Below the pieces are notes generated by a model that was not told the DNA's origin, did not search any database, and was given only the letters and a program-made list of their open reading frames with translations. This document shows positions 34,301 through 44,732 of a stretch of 64,000 bases of DNA, one piece after another. The position numbers and the translations under genes were made by a program. The stretch comes from Pohlia nutans (taxonomy: Eukaryota; Streptophyta; Bryopsida; Bryales; Mniaceae). The stretch spans positions 18,321,955 through 18,385,954 of the forward strand of contig CM040102.1 in NCBI GenBank assembly GCA_022496805.1, read 5' to 3'. Positions within the stretch are counted from its first letter, which is position 1, and each line of letters opens with the position of its first letter.

Positions 34301-36220
34301 GGGTGATCAAGCGAAATTGTGGAGTCGTGCTTTGAGGATTAGAGAGGACAGGGATATTGGGTGGGTTTGTGATGAATTGGTGCAGGTGTGGAGCACTAAT
34401 GCGTGGAGTGTTCGGGAGCGGATTAAGAAAGGGATCGAAGAGCTTGGTGACTTGGTGGTTGAGGAAGGTGAAGCTTGGTGGACGCGTCACAAGAGTCGGG
34501 ATGCTGAAGTGGTAGGGTTTATTGAGGCACCAGCAAGTGCAGGCCAATGCACTATAGTCTTACAAAACCACACAGCAGAACATACTAAGACCGCTTTGGA
34601 GTCGCCTAACACTAGGATGGAAGACATTGTTGTGCCTCAGAATTCACTAGATCTACCTTCAAAGCACCTCATCGAGACGGAAGCAATGATATACAATAAT
34701 GACACTGACCTTCGGGGTGGTGGGATGGATCCCAGTTCCTCTGTGATCACTCCGTCGCAAGTTATGAAATCAGCATACATTTGTAATTTCCAGAGCTCTG
34801 AGGGCAATAGTTTTGGAGACATTAGCTACACCCAAATTGCAGCAGTAGAAGTAGTTACCGTACAAAGAACGGTTACTCTGAGTCCTTTGACTTTGGAAGA
34901 GAGTGAGAAGATGGATGGAGGAGTTACAAAATTCGCACAAGAGACAAACGCTAACAGTGTTAATATGCAGCCAATGTTATTGCAAGAGAACTCTACTGCC
35001 GGTGGAGAATTAGACGGCACAAGTACTGAGGGGGCTCGTGAGAGTATTCTTCTAGAGTTATGGGAGAGATTGGAAATGGACTCTCGCATGTCTACTTTGC
35101 CAACGAAGGGGAAAGGAGAACCGGCAGACTATGTAGTGTTCTTTGAGTGTAGGGACTATCCAAAGTGGCAACGGGATGCAATTACTATCCCGTATCAAAC
35201 AATCAGGAATTTAAAGTCCGTGAAGACAAAGCTAGACGAGAACATGGTGGACTTCTTGGCCACTTTTGTTTACTTGCAGCAGCCAAAAAATATTATGAAG
35301 GCTACCATGGTTGTTTCCTCACTGGCAGGAAGCGTGTTGGAGAAATGGAATCTTGCTAAGGTAACTAATGGTCAGCGCCGTGATTGGGCCAAAAAGTACT
35401 TAGTTTCGCATCGAAGGCTCGAGCATACAAAAAAAATCATGGAGATTGTTTTTCCATATCGTGCTCGCAACCATTGGAGTTTGTTTATCTTTCAACGAAA
35501 CAAGGTGTTTCATCTAGATTCTTGCAAAGGTATACACGACCCTTCTACTCAGGAATGAGACTTTGTGGATTTTGTTTATACCGCGTGGACGGATTTACTT
35601 GGAGTCAAAGTGCCGGATCCCAAGGAATTGAAAGTCGAAGATGTTGAGGTGAGGCAACAAGTGGGAGCTATAGTGTGTGGCTATGCCGTTTATCAAAACC
35701 TTCGAATCTGGATGGAGGTGTGTACAACCTTGCAGTGTTATTCCAGGTTTCTTGTTATCTGTGGCATAATTTAATAGACACTATTTACTACAATGTAAGA
35801 AAGAGCAGCGGCACTGTAAGTGTAGGACTTTACACCATGTATAGAATTCTATATCATGAAATTGACATGAATGCTAAATTGCAGGACCGGAGTCGTAGGT
35901 GCGTGCTTCCTAAGAACGCTACATCACATTTCCTTATGGCAGAGGCATCCGCGGAATTGTGTACTCCGTATGAGGATGTTCACCTTCAAGCTCGTGCAAT
36001 TCAGATAGTGGCACAAGAGCTCCTCCCTACTGGATATGGGAAGATTTACAGGTCGCCTCGAAGGATGCTCATGCGGCCATATGATCACCGAGAGGAAGAC
36101 GTGAACATCAAGGACGAGCATGGGACATTTAGACCGATAGAACAAGTGCCTGTGGCTACTGTGACTGGAACAACATCAAGGCCCCGTAGACAAGTCAAAG
36201 TTGTAAACTACAAGGTGTAG
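31319..36220 (+). pseudogene. ULP1-like (C48) cysteine protease gene of the MULE, disrupted
   Basis: ULP1 enzymes cleave SUMO or related modifiers; MULE versions are of unknown target. The exon model is 31319-32124, 32225-32615, 32731-33173, 33373-33730, 33859-35717 and 35885-36220, with GT/AG borders and agreeing phases (about 1,400 residues). The N-terminus holds a BED-like zinc-finger pattern (RCVMCGRDD, then LNHHRFVMGCP) broken by a one-base frameshift near 31,575. A long charged, low-complexity linker follows. The C48 domain keeps His (35,472), Asp (35,517), Gln (35,655/35,658) and Cys (35,676, in VCGYAV). Stops interrupt it: TAG 33,529, TAG 33,682 and TGA 35,556, the last between catalytic Asp and Gln. 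ULP genes are known cargo of plant MULEs. The broken state argues this copy no longer makes full protein. Confidence 0.75.
33191..33260 (+). repeat. Three 24-bp repeats with TAACACT in an intron of the ULP gene
   Basis: AGTTCAATAACACTGTCACT-type units have TAACACT at 33,200, 33,224 and 33,248, exactly 24 bp apart. They sit in the intron after exon 3. Exact periodicity of the motif is unusual for intron DNA. Confidence 0.85.
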
Positions 36221-36470
36221 TACATGTTGTTTGATTAGACAACCTGCCCTTGGACAGTCTATTTGCGTGGGATTTTGGATATTAGGCAAAGTTGATGTCT
36301 TGTTGCGTGATGTAAACAAAAACATTGTTTCTGAATTACGTCCTATATTACACTTGAAACTCTGATTGGCATCAAGGTGATTAGGCAACAGTGTTATGTA
36401 CTATTTGATTGTGTACTTGTACAAGCACTACTAAAGAGTGCGTAAAAACCAAGACAAAACCAACACACAT
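36221..36470. other. 3' flank of the ULP-like gene
   Basis: Likely 3' UTR and intergenic DNA of the MULE; one AGTGTTA lies near 36,390. Nothing else stands out. Confidence 0.35.
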
Positions 36471-36658
36471 CTGTTGGAACCAACAGAGAATGGGTTTAAT
36501 GTAGCAAACAATTAGTCATCAGCACAGAACCAACAAGTTTTCTGTTGGAACCAACAAGTTCCTGTTGATTTTCTCTTGGTACTAACAAGTTCGTGTTGAT
36601 TTTTCCGGAATCAACTGTTCCTAACCCGCATAGAACCAACAGAATTTCTGTTGATTTT
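36471..36658. repeat. Cluster of CTGTTGG/CCAACAG palindromic repeats
   Basis: CTGTTGGAACCAACAG at 36,471 is a near-perfect palindrome. Parts of it recur several times within 190 bp (AACCAACAAG, CTGTTGATTTT, ACTAACAAG, TCAACTGTTCC, GAACCAACAGAATTTCTG). The block lies between the ULP-like gene and the next ORF, where a promoter or terminator would be expected. Confidence 0.65.
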
Positions 36659-36896
36659 GTGCGTGTCAGGAACCCCATTTCTCTAGTAGTGAAGCTAAGC
36701 ACTTCCACTTTCAGAAGTATAGTTTTATATAGCATTCAATTTTATTTTTTTTATTAAGTAATAACAGCTGTGTGCACAGATCTAATGTGAGAGAGTTCTA
36801 TATGCTATATAATAGTTTCCTATTAGGTTTAATGCAATGTAAACAGTCGGTTGTAGTCGATTTCAGTGCTTAGTTTTTATCTCTTTAGAGTTGTCG

Positions 36897-37286
36897 ATGA
36901 TGGAGTCCACAATCATTGCTACGTTAGAGGAAGAAGTTACTCAGATCCTCTCCAAACTTAGATCTGGCGGAGTTAGCACAGAAGATGCACACTTGCACGC
37001 AAAGGATTTAGAGAAGAGCAATGATTTACTACAGAGGCAACTTTTGAGCATTAGAGGTGCTTCAAACAAGACAAGAGTTGTAGTTCGCAACAAGTGTTGT
37101 AAGAGAAAGCGTGACAGTCCTCAACCCCTTCTAGTGCCGCGACGTCGTTATGCTAACAAGACCGCAAGAGAAGAACTCCAGCGACTTGCAGCCATACCAA
37201 GCACAACATATTGTGCACTTGTTAGAGCAACGTATAATATTCCACCGGAATGGGCGTGCATCGATAGCAATGCAAATTCTCGTTAG
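36897..37286 (+). CDS. Small basic coiled-coil-like protein of the MULE, unknown
   Basis: From the ATG at 36,897 this is a 129-residue ORF. Residues 1-60 look like an amphipathic helix rich in Leu, Glu and Lys (EEEVTQILSKLR, DLEKSNDLLQRQLL). A basic patch KCCKRKRDS follows, resembling a nuclear localisation signal. The C-terminus has TAREELQRLAAIP. I recognise no family. It follows the ULP-like gene on the same strand, which recalls the third small ORF of some MULEs, but that is only positional analogy. Unlike the ULP gene it has no stop or frameshift. Confidence 0.5.
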   Translation: MMESTIIATLEEEVTQILSKLRSGGVSTEDAHLHAKDLEKSNDLLQRQLLSIRGASNKTRVVVRNKCCKRKRDSPQPLLVPRRRYANKTAREELQRLAAIPSTTYCALVRATYNIPPEWACIDSNANSR

Positions 37287-37696
37287 CAACAATCCTAGTG
37301 TTACTCAAGTAGCATTCTAGCACTTGAATATTATGCTCAAACCTCTACTTCATTGTTATGTATAATTGCAGTGGAAGTAGAATACTCTACCTTCTAGAGA
37401 AAAAAAAATCATAAATTTCAAGATTCAAAGGTTTGCAGATTATAGTGATATTACATGCCCATAGCAAAAATGACAAGGACAAGTGCATGGAGTAGAAATA
37501 TTGTACTTCAATAACACATTGGCTGTAAAATTGCTTACCATATAGTCTATAAAATTGTAGGCCAAATAAATGCCTATATGTGATGCAGAGAACATTCTCA
37601 AATGGCAAAAATTGAACAAAATTCTAAACGCTTCTTCCATCTCCTTGAGATTATTTGCTCAAGATATAAACCACTCCATCCAGTTGCTTCAACCAT
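37287..37696. other. MULE interior, no gene
   Basis: Short ORFs on the - strand near 37,390-37,640 overlap in two frames and show no motif. AGTGTTACTC occurs near 37,287. Confidence 0.35.
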
Positions 37697-37700
37697 TTAA

Positions 37701-38323
37701 CCCCTAAACATCCCAACGTCCAGAAACTGAACGATGAACAAATTCAAGGTGGCAGATTAATCACAGAAACGACTTTATCACATGTGTAATGCCAGAAACA
37801 ACAATATCGTCATATTATGGAGGTAAGCTGTAATCACATCTAAGCAGCAGATCATGAAACATTCAGATTCACTTTATTACCTCACAGAAAGAATATACAC
37901 ATGATCTCATTACACAAAATTACACCCTGGAGCTTCAAAAACGGAGAGCAATCAAACAGAAAGCACCACCATTGGCAAAGCCCTTCTACTCTACAAACTT
38001 GAGCGAGCCCCTTTACAACAACAACCTTCTTAAGCCGCCTTCTACGATTACTTATAGTGCTCTACAACCTCCCACTTTGAATTCAATAAGAAATTCACAC
38101 ATAGTGATAAAAATTTGATTTGGCTCTTGTACTCCCACAAACCTATTCATCTCCTACAAGACACACTCCTACATAAAAATCATCTCATAAAATTAAGCAA
38201 CCAGAAACACGCAAAACCTCTTTATTAAATTGCTTCTAGATCAGATTCTATGTCTCATAAAATTGAGACGTCTCGCCTTGTCCCCGATATTGTTCCTGTT
38301 TTCAATATTTACACATTAAAGGG
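37701..38323. mobile_element. piggyBac-like element nested in the MULE, about 620 bp
   Basis: TTAA (37,697) then CCCCTAAACATCCC starts it, and ACATTAAAGGG then TTAA (38,324) ends it. The inverted ends are imperfect (CCCCTAAACAT versus CCCTTTAATGT). No ORF is present. It ends 240 bp downstream of the oxygenase-like gene. Confidence 0.5.
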
Positions 38324-38565
38324 TTAAAAAACATGAATATAACAAAAATACTCATAATGAAAAATATATATAAAACAAGAACAAAAAATAAGAATTTTAA
38401 CATAATAGTAATTAAGGTACTTTGAGTTTTAAAAAAACATGGAAAAAAACATAAAATTTGTCATACCCGAGCAATTTCATATCTTTCTTTGGCCTTCAAA
38501 TATAAGATTCCAAGATTTGAAGATGGATCTTCTACCGCCTTTTTTGTTTGAACTATAACATTCCG

Positions 38566-39821
38566 CTATTGAGCAAGTGCAATTCCCAGAACTCCAACTT
38601 CAGATGCCGAAGTAGTATAGTGTACAGTAGTACTACTGTTTATAAGGAAGGATGAGCCGTTCGGAGGATTGAACTTCACTTGGTATTGAGGCAACCAAAA
38701 AATCGGAAGATCTTCAACCTTTAATTCTCCTTCTGCAATTCAAAATATATAAATCAATACATTGAATTTGAAAAATAAATGAAAAATCAAAGTATAATCA
38801 AAGAAAAATAAAAAAATTAGATTTGAAGATTTAAGAAGCCTTACCTGGATACAACCAAACAATAAATCCAAACCCATAATCAGTTGGGTCGTCATGAGGA
38901 AAACAACTAAAATCACGTGTAATAGAAAAACACGAGAAAGGAGTTTCCCCAAATGTAGCTTCTCCTGCTTTGAGTCCCTCAACTTCTAAGTTTTTATCAA
39001 ACTTTTTAAAAACACCCCCAAATATAGCATTAATATGGGATGTAATCTCAGAAATAAACAATTCTGAGAGCGCTAAAAGACTTTGATCTGGGTGTTGAAA
39101 CCTACATCAAAACATCAATGTTATAAATAAAATCTTAATATGAAATAAATCATTATTAATATTAAAAAAAATACGTATAAGATGCATAAATGAAAAAAAA
39201 AATGCAAAAAAAATGTAAAACTTACCAACCGCATTGGTGATTTTCAAAAAGTCCAAACATCACCATCCTTGAGCTTTGTTTTTTCTTCCCCCTTGTGCAT
39301 GGTTTACCTTTCAACTCCAAGAAAGATGCCATTTCATAAAGTCTCTGAATTTGAGACTTTGAAATGACATCTAACGTTAAAAGGCCCACGCAATTGTTCA
39401 CACTCTCTACCAACTCTGTAGGACCTTCAATAGATGAAAAGTTGATTTTGTCTCCATCAAAATCATATTCGTTTTCATAATATATTTCTTTTTGGAACTT
39501 TTTGAAAACCTCCAGAACAGTAGTTTTAGAGGTCATATGTGTTGTGATTGGATACATATGTTGTGATTCAAAATGTTCTTTGATTTTTAGGAAACTCAAT
39601 TTCAAAATCTCATCACATGTGATACACATATAATTTTTTTCTACCCATTCAATGTTCCATGTTTTCAAAAGCTCTTTTTTCAAAAACAACTCTTCAAGTC
39701 TCTGATGACGATCCCCCTTCTCATGTCTTGATATGTGCTCAGGATGGTCTTCCACATTAACAGAACACACCTCACATCTATATAGAGGTTTTAATTTCTT
39801 GCTCCTAGGCCGGCGGGCCAT
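38566..39821 (-). CDS. C2H2 zinc-finger protein with TET/JBP-like 2OG-Fe(II) dioxygenase domain
   Basis: Three exons (39821-39226, 39101-38845, 38732-38566) join in frame with GT/AG borders to give exactly 1,020 nt, 339 residues plus stop. The N-terminus is basic (MARRPRSKKLK) with a C2H2 finger CEVC...H33...H39, then a second finger-like CITC...HFESQH. The C-terminal part has the layout of 2-oxoglutarate/Fe(II) oxygenases: RMVMFG, then FPHDDPTDYGFGFIVWL with H268 and D270, then GELKVEDL, PPNGSSFLI and VHYTT with H322. An HxD plus distal His 52 residues later, with YGF.F..WL and GEL between, is what TET/JBP-type 5-methylcytosine oxygenases show. The usual Arg after the distal His is not evident. 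Another oxygenase subfamily is possible. The gene is intact, unlike the MULE's transposase and protease. Confidence 0.55.
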
Positions 39822-42800
39822 AACTCTAAACTCTATGAAACATTAAACTATCTCCTGCCAAATCTGCAACATCGAAAAGGCCATCATGACAAACGAAAGG
39901 CTATGGCTATGGCATTTTGTGCATCACAACTTCCTAACTAAGGCTTCAATAATCTTCATCAACTACAACACTTCTACTTCATAAATTTTCAGCACAAAAT
40001 CCTTGAATGATATATAATTACCCGTACAAAATCAAACAACCATGAACTCAACACAAAAATCGAACACAAAACTCAACCAAACATGAACTGCCTAGGCTCT
40101 TCTTCATTAACAATCTACCATTCTTCAAAACCGACATGCCTTGCCGTTAGACCCTCGGCATTCCTCAACAAAGCTAGAATTAACATTTCACCAAGAAAAC
40201 AACGGGATAAAATCCTCAATTTCAGCGCAGATGCCCTCATTTCTTCAATCCCCTCGTTGCAAACCATATTGCAAACTACGAAATGGATTATATCTTCCTA
40301 ATCGAACTCCTATTGCAGCTTCGCTCATAATAGACTTCATTACCTCATCGTAAATCCAAATCTGACACGCTCCACTAACTCAAATCTAGTTCAAGAAGAG
40401 CACCTATCATCACACAAAAAGACTTCCAATCTCACTCTTCACTTATCCGTTCCGTATACTACAACCATAGTTAAAGGAAAATGAAATATTCCAGTTCTTA
40501 CAATTTTTTGATTGCCGTAATGTACATTGAGTTGTTTCCGATTATATAAAAGATTTTGTCCATATTGCCCATTCTGGCCAGTATTATACGGCCGTATTTC
40601 ATTGTATTTGGAATGGTTCTACACCTCCTATGAGTTTCATATCAAAAGTGATGTTAAAATTCATATCTACATGGTCTTAAAAGCTTATTGGATGTCAATT
40701 TGGAACTTCCTACTTACAACAAATATCAAATATACGGCAACGTACACATACAAAGATTGGATTAACAAGTAACTACACATACAGAGATTGAAAAATAAAT
40801 AAAATTAAGTAAAAATTTAAAGTAAAACTTCTGTTCAAAGTAAATTGTTCCAAATACTAACATGTTCCCTTGCCAAGTCACGAACTTTACACTACAATAT
40901 TAGTCACAATGCTACATACAGTTGCTGCATCTGTAGAACTGATTTGACCATGTTACTACAGCCAATTAAACGTCGACTTATAAAGATAGCTCGCTTATGC
41001 TTCATGTTGCTACATTGGCTACATTGAGAACACCAATATATCATATTGCTTCATTTGGTAGAAACTCATCTCAAACGGCTCAATGATCCGAGGGCTCACA
41101 CAAAAACCAAAGGAAACTGAAAGACATCTCTCAACAAGCACATGATAAGCATAAGTTGGCATACCTTCTGACGCACTATTATCGACTGGAGAATAACCCC
41201 AACCATCATCACTTTTGTTTCAGTTCCTGGCATCAAGCACGAAGGAAGTCACTCACCAGGAATATCAGTAATGATATACGAAAAATTGGAATAATACTGG
41301 CTAAAGTTTACTCTAGCACCCCGAAAACCCGGATTACAAGCACATCCCTTTTTGTGGCATTTTCTCAAGAAGCAAGTAATTTCGCTGGAAGTTAAGCCTT
41401 AACGACATTCTTTAAGAAGGTTAAAGTTGGAGATAAATTTATAAGAATGCACGGTAATGCTGTCGATTCATTATGTGAGATTATTGGACAAAACTGCAAT
41501 CACCATCCACAAGATATTTAAAGATTTCTTTTAAAGAGTCTGTTCTTAAAGCTGTAAGTACAGATACAAAGATTGGAAAAAAATAATTAAAATGTACAAA
41601 TTATTGCTGAATTAGAAAACCGGAGAACGAGAATCCAGTGCTTTCCATAACGGAATCAAGAACAAGATCCCTATGCTCTTCTTCATCAACAATCTGCCAT
41701 TACACAGTGTTTGAAACCGGCATGCCTTGCCATTAGACCCTCGGCATTCTTAGAATGAACATTTCACCAAGAAAAAAGCGGGATTAAAACCTCATTTGAA
41801 GCGCAGACGTCCTCCTTCCGCCATTTCCACGACTCAATGCCGCTTTTTACCCATGCATGCTAAAAATGCGAGAAGTCTTAGCATTTGAAGTCTTATTAAA
41901 TACAAAGAAAAATTATTCTTTCAAATAGAATTTAATATTAAATCTAAAATAACTTGTAGTTGATTTACAAAAACATCAATTTTTGAAATTCATTATTAAA
42001 GTGTTCAAAATTGTCTCTTCATGGCAAGGTTGAACGCAAAGCGCACAACGTTACGAATTCCAGAGTTTACAATCTTTAACACTTGATGCACTTGATTTTA
42101 TTTAAATTTATGTTAAAACAAAGTAAATACTAATAAGAATACATATTAGTGCAATCCAAATTCTATTATACAAGAGGATCCTCAAATCACCACCTCCCCC
42201 AATTATGACATGAAGAGCTTTCTTGGGGCCACCATAGTTGAGTCTCAAAACCACCAATTTCACTATTCAAGTAGACCAATAGATATCTTAGCACTATTTG
42301 TCCATGGAGTATCTAGCAACTTACGATTACCTTTTCGTTAGGCGAGCTCCTGTGATCGATTTCCTCTGGCGTTGTTGTGAAATTGCAGGGTGCACACTCT
42401 GAGTACTTCCCACAACCCAGATTGAATCAGATTGTAAACGTCCAAAATTCCGATCGCTTCGATGTTTCAAACCGGTCTGCTTTCAGCACATGCAGTAATT
42501 CGTAACCCCTTAACACTGAACCAACAAATCCAATCATGCTTGCCTTGCAGGTGTGAAACTTCCTCCTTGTCGAGGCTTTTCCAATGGTCCCTTGCATTTC
42601 ATTCTTTGGCCTAAAATAAACCTGCATTTCATTCATGGTTTTAAAACGACAATTCAATCCATCATAACTTATTGTGAAAAATATAACTCAGATGGGACCA
42701 AATTTTGTATCAATGAAGAACATTGCATGTGTTGTACTAGAAACAAATGAATTTACACAAAAGGAACTCCACATAGGACCTGCAAAAAACGCCAAACTAA

Positions 42801-43959
42801 ACAGGATCGAATGTCCAATGAGCTGCTCCAGAAAAACTCCACATGAAGGGGAGAGAAAGCGATACAATTTTTGAAGCCGAAAACCAATTTTTAACCACAA
42901 CCTAAAGGACTATTGAATGATATGATCTAACAGGGCTTATACTAACCTCCTCGACGAGCATGGGCTTCTACTGGGTCCTGTAAGGCACCAAAAAAGGCAT
43001 GAATTATCTGTGGAGTTATAGCAGTGCAACCGCACAGGCAACTTTTCCATGAAAATAAACCTGAAAATGGATTATTAATGCCGTTCTATGTGAGCATGCC
43101 CTTTCATAATGCATTTAAGTGACAAGAACACGTCTGATCTGCCAGAAAGTAACCTGCATTGGGTAATGGGCTCCATTACTGAAGTCTAAAACCCTCATTG
43201 TTGAGGTCCGTAGAATCTTATATGAATCGGTGAATCAAAGAAATAGAGAAGTGAAAGAAATTGTATTCGGAGTGTTATTAGATTATTCAATAAGTTTCCC
43301 ATTTCTGCCAACGAATAACAAAATTATGATTAGAAAAAGAGTAAAGCATTCAGATACCCAGCATAGAATCACTCTCCTAACAGCAATTCAAAAAGAACGT
43401 TTACCTCAGCTTGGTACTCATACTTCTCCACGGGAGTTTCCTTCTCAGCAACTGCACCCTGGGCACTCCAATTTCAGTTCCACAAGGGAATGCGCTTATC
43501 ACACCTTCGTTCAGATGCTTCTAAAGCAACTGACAATTGACAACATCGAAAGAACTCGAGGTCCCAAACAACTGAATGACCAAAAAAATTACACTACCTT
43601 GAATTCGAGAATGAATTTCAACTAAACTTCTTTGCAGGCGATTCAAGGATATATCGATTACAATTCTACATCGAGGTTTGCAACGGAGGAGACGAAAGAT
43701 CACTTAGAGCTTCACAAACCCTGATCGACTCTTGCAGCATGCATGACGAACAAGAATACATAACACTGTACATAACACTCTCTCCCTCCCTTGCGCGGCG
43801 AGCGCACTCCTTCAGTTTTCAAACAAGCAGAGAAGCGGGAGGAGCGCAAAAGCGGGAGGCGCGCACAAGTACGAGGGTTTAGGGGACAGCGCCGGGGGTT
43901 GGGGCATAACACTGCCCGATGGTAGTCACTGCCCGGCCTTCAAAATCCAGCCCGGCCAT
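39822..43959. other. Motif-poor MULE interior with repeats and possible captured host fragments
   Basis: No convincing gene. A sequence of about 160 bp (with CGGCATGCCTTGCC and AACATTTCACCAAGAAAA) occurs near 40,085-40,250 and again at 41,668-41,830. A fragment at 42,185-42,290 matches the interior of the MITE at 16,281-16,693. A GC-rich block at 43,780-43,960 looks like a promoter or 5' UTR, perhaps captured from the host. AGTGTTA/TAACACT words are sparse until 43,270, then frequent near 43,760-43,910. Confidence 0.4.
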
Positions 43960-44179
43960 TACACTAAATAGGTAGATTAGTGTTAGATACACTAATTTAC
44001 ATAAACATGTTGTAAGTTTTTAGTGTTGATCAAATTTTTTACCCTCTATATTGGTCGAGATGGGGATCTTTCAATAGTATTGGAATCAATGTCTTTGGTA
44101 AAAAAATTTGTCGAGAATAAAAATCTATAATATTTTCAAATCTTATAATTATCTAACACTAATCTACCTATTTAGTGTA
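43960..44179. repeat. 220-bp MITE with perfect 28-bp inverted termini
   Basis: TACACTAAATAGGTAGATTA at the left is followed by GTGTTAGA; the right end is its exact reverse complement (28 bp). The interior is AT-rich. Each terminus contains one AGTGTTA/TAACACT word. No target duplication is obvious. Confidence 0.8.
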
Positions 44180-44728
44180 GTTGATTTTAGATGATTTTTG
44201 TTAGGGTTTTAGTTTATTTTAGTTGAGTATTGAGGGATTAGCTAGGGTTTTAGTTGATTTTTGATAAGAGGTCTAAATTATCTTAAGTGATCCAATTAGA
44301 AACGAGATGATTAGTGATATTTTTAGGTCTCATTTCATATTGTAGTGATTCACTTAAAATTTCAAAAAAATTCAATGTAAAAGTGCTCTTAAAAAATCAA
44401 CTCATAAAATTAAGCAACCAAAAAAACTCAAAATCACTTTATTAAGAGTATTACATTTCAACCAATCACAACAAATTTGGTTTACAAATTGCAATATCTT
44501 ATTTGTAATAGAATTACAAAAGAATTTTGAATCCTAAGTTTCAAAATTTATACATAAATATTGGTGACAACGATCATAAATCATTAGAACTAACAATATG
44601 TATAGAATTAGCATTCTTAATGTACAACTTTTATTTATACATCACATTCAAAATATCCCACTTAATTACATCTTATAAGGCAAATTTGAAATTCTTCAAA
44701 TGTGGAGAAGGGTGAGGATATATAGGAG
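44180..44728. other. AT-rich MULE interior, no gene
   Basis: Text near 44,500-44,580 resembles 10,040-10,130 (TTGGTGA, GTTTCAA, ACAAATAA), so it is probably transposon-derived. No ORF of note. Confidence 0.35.
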
Positions 44729-44732
44729 TTAA

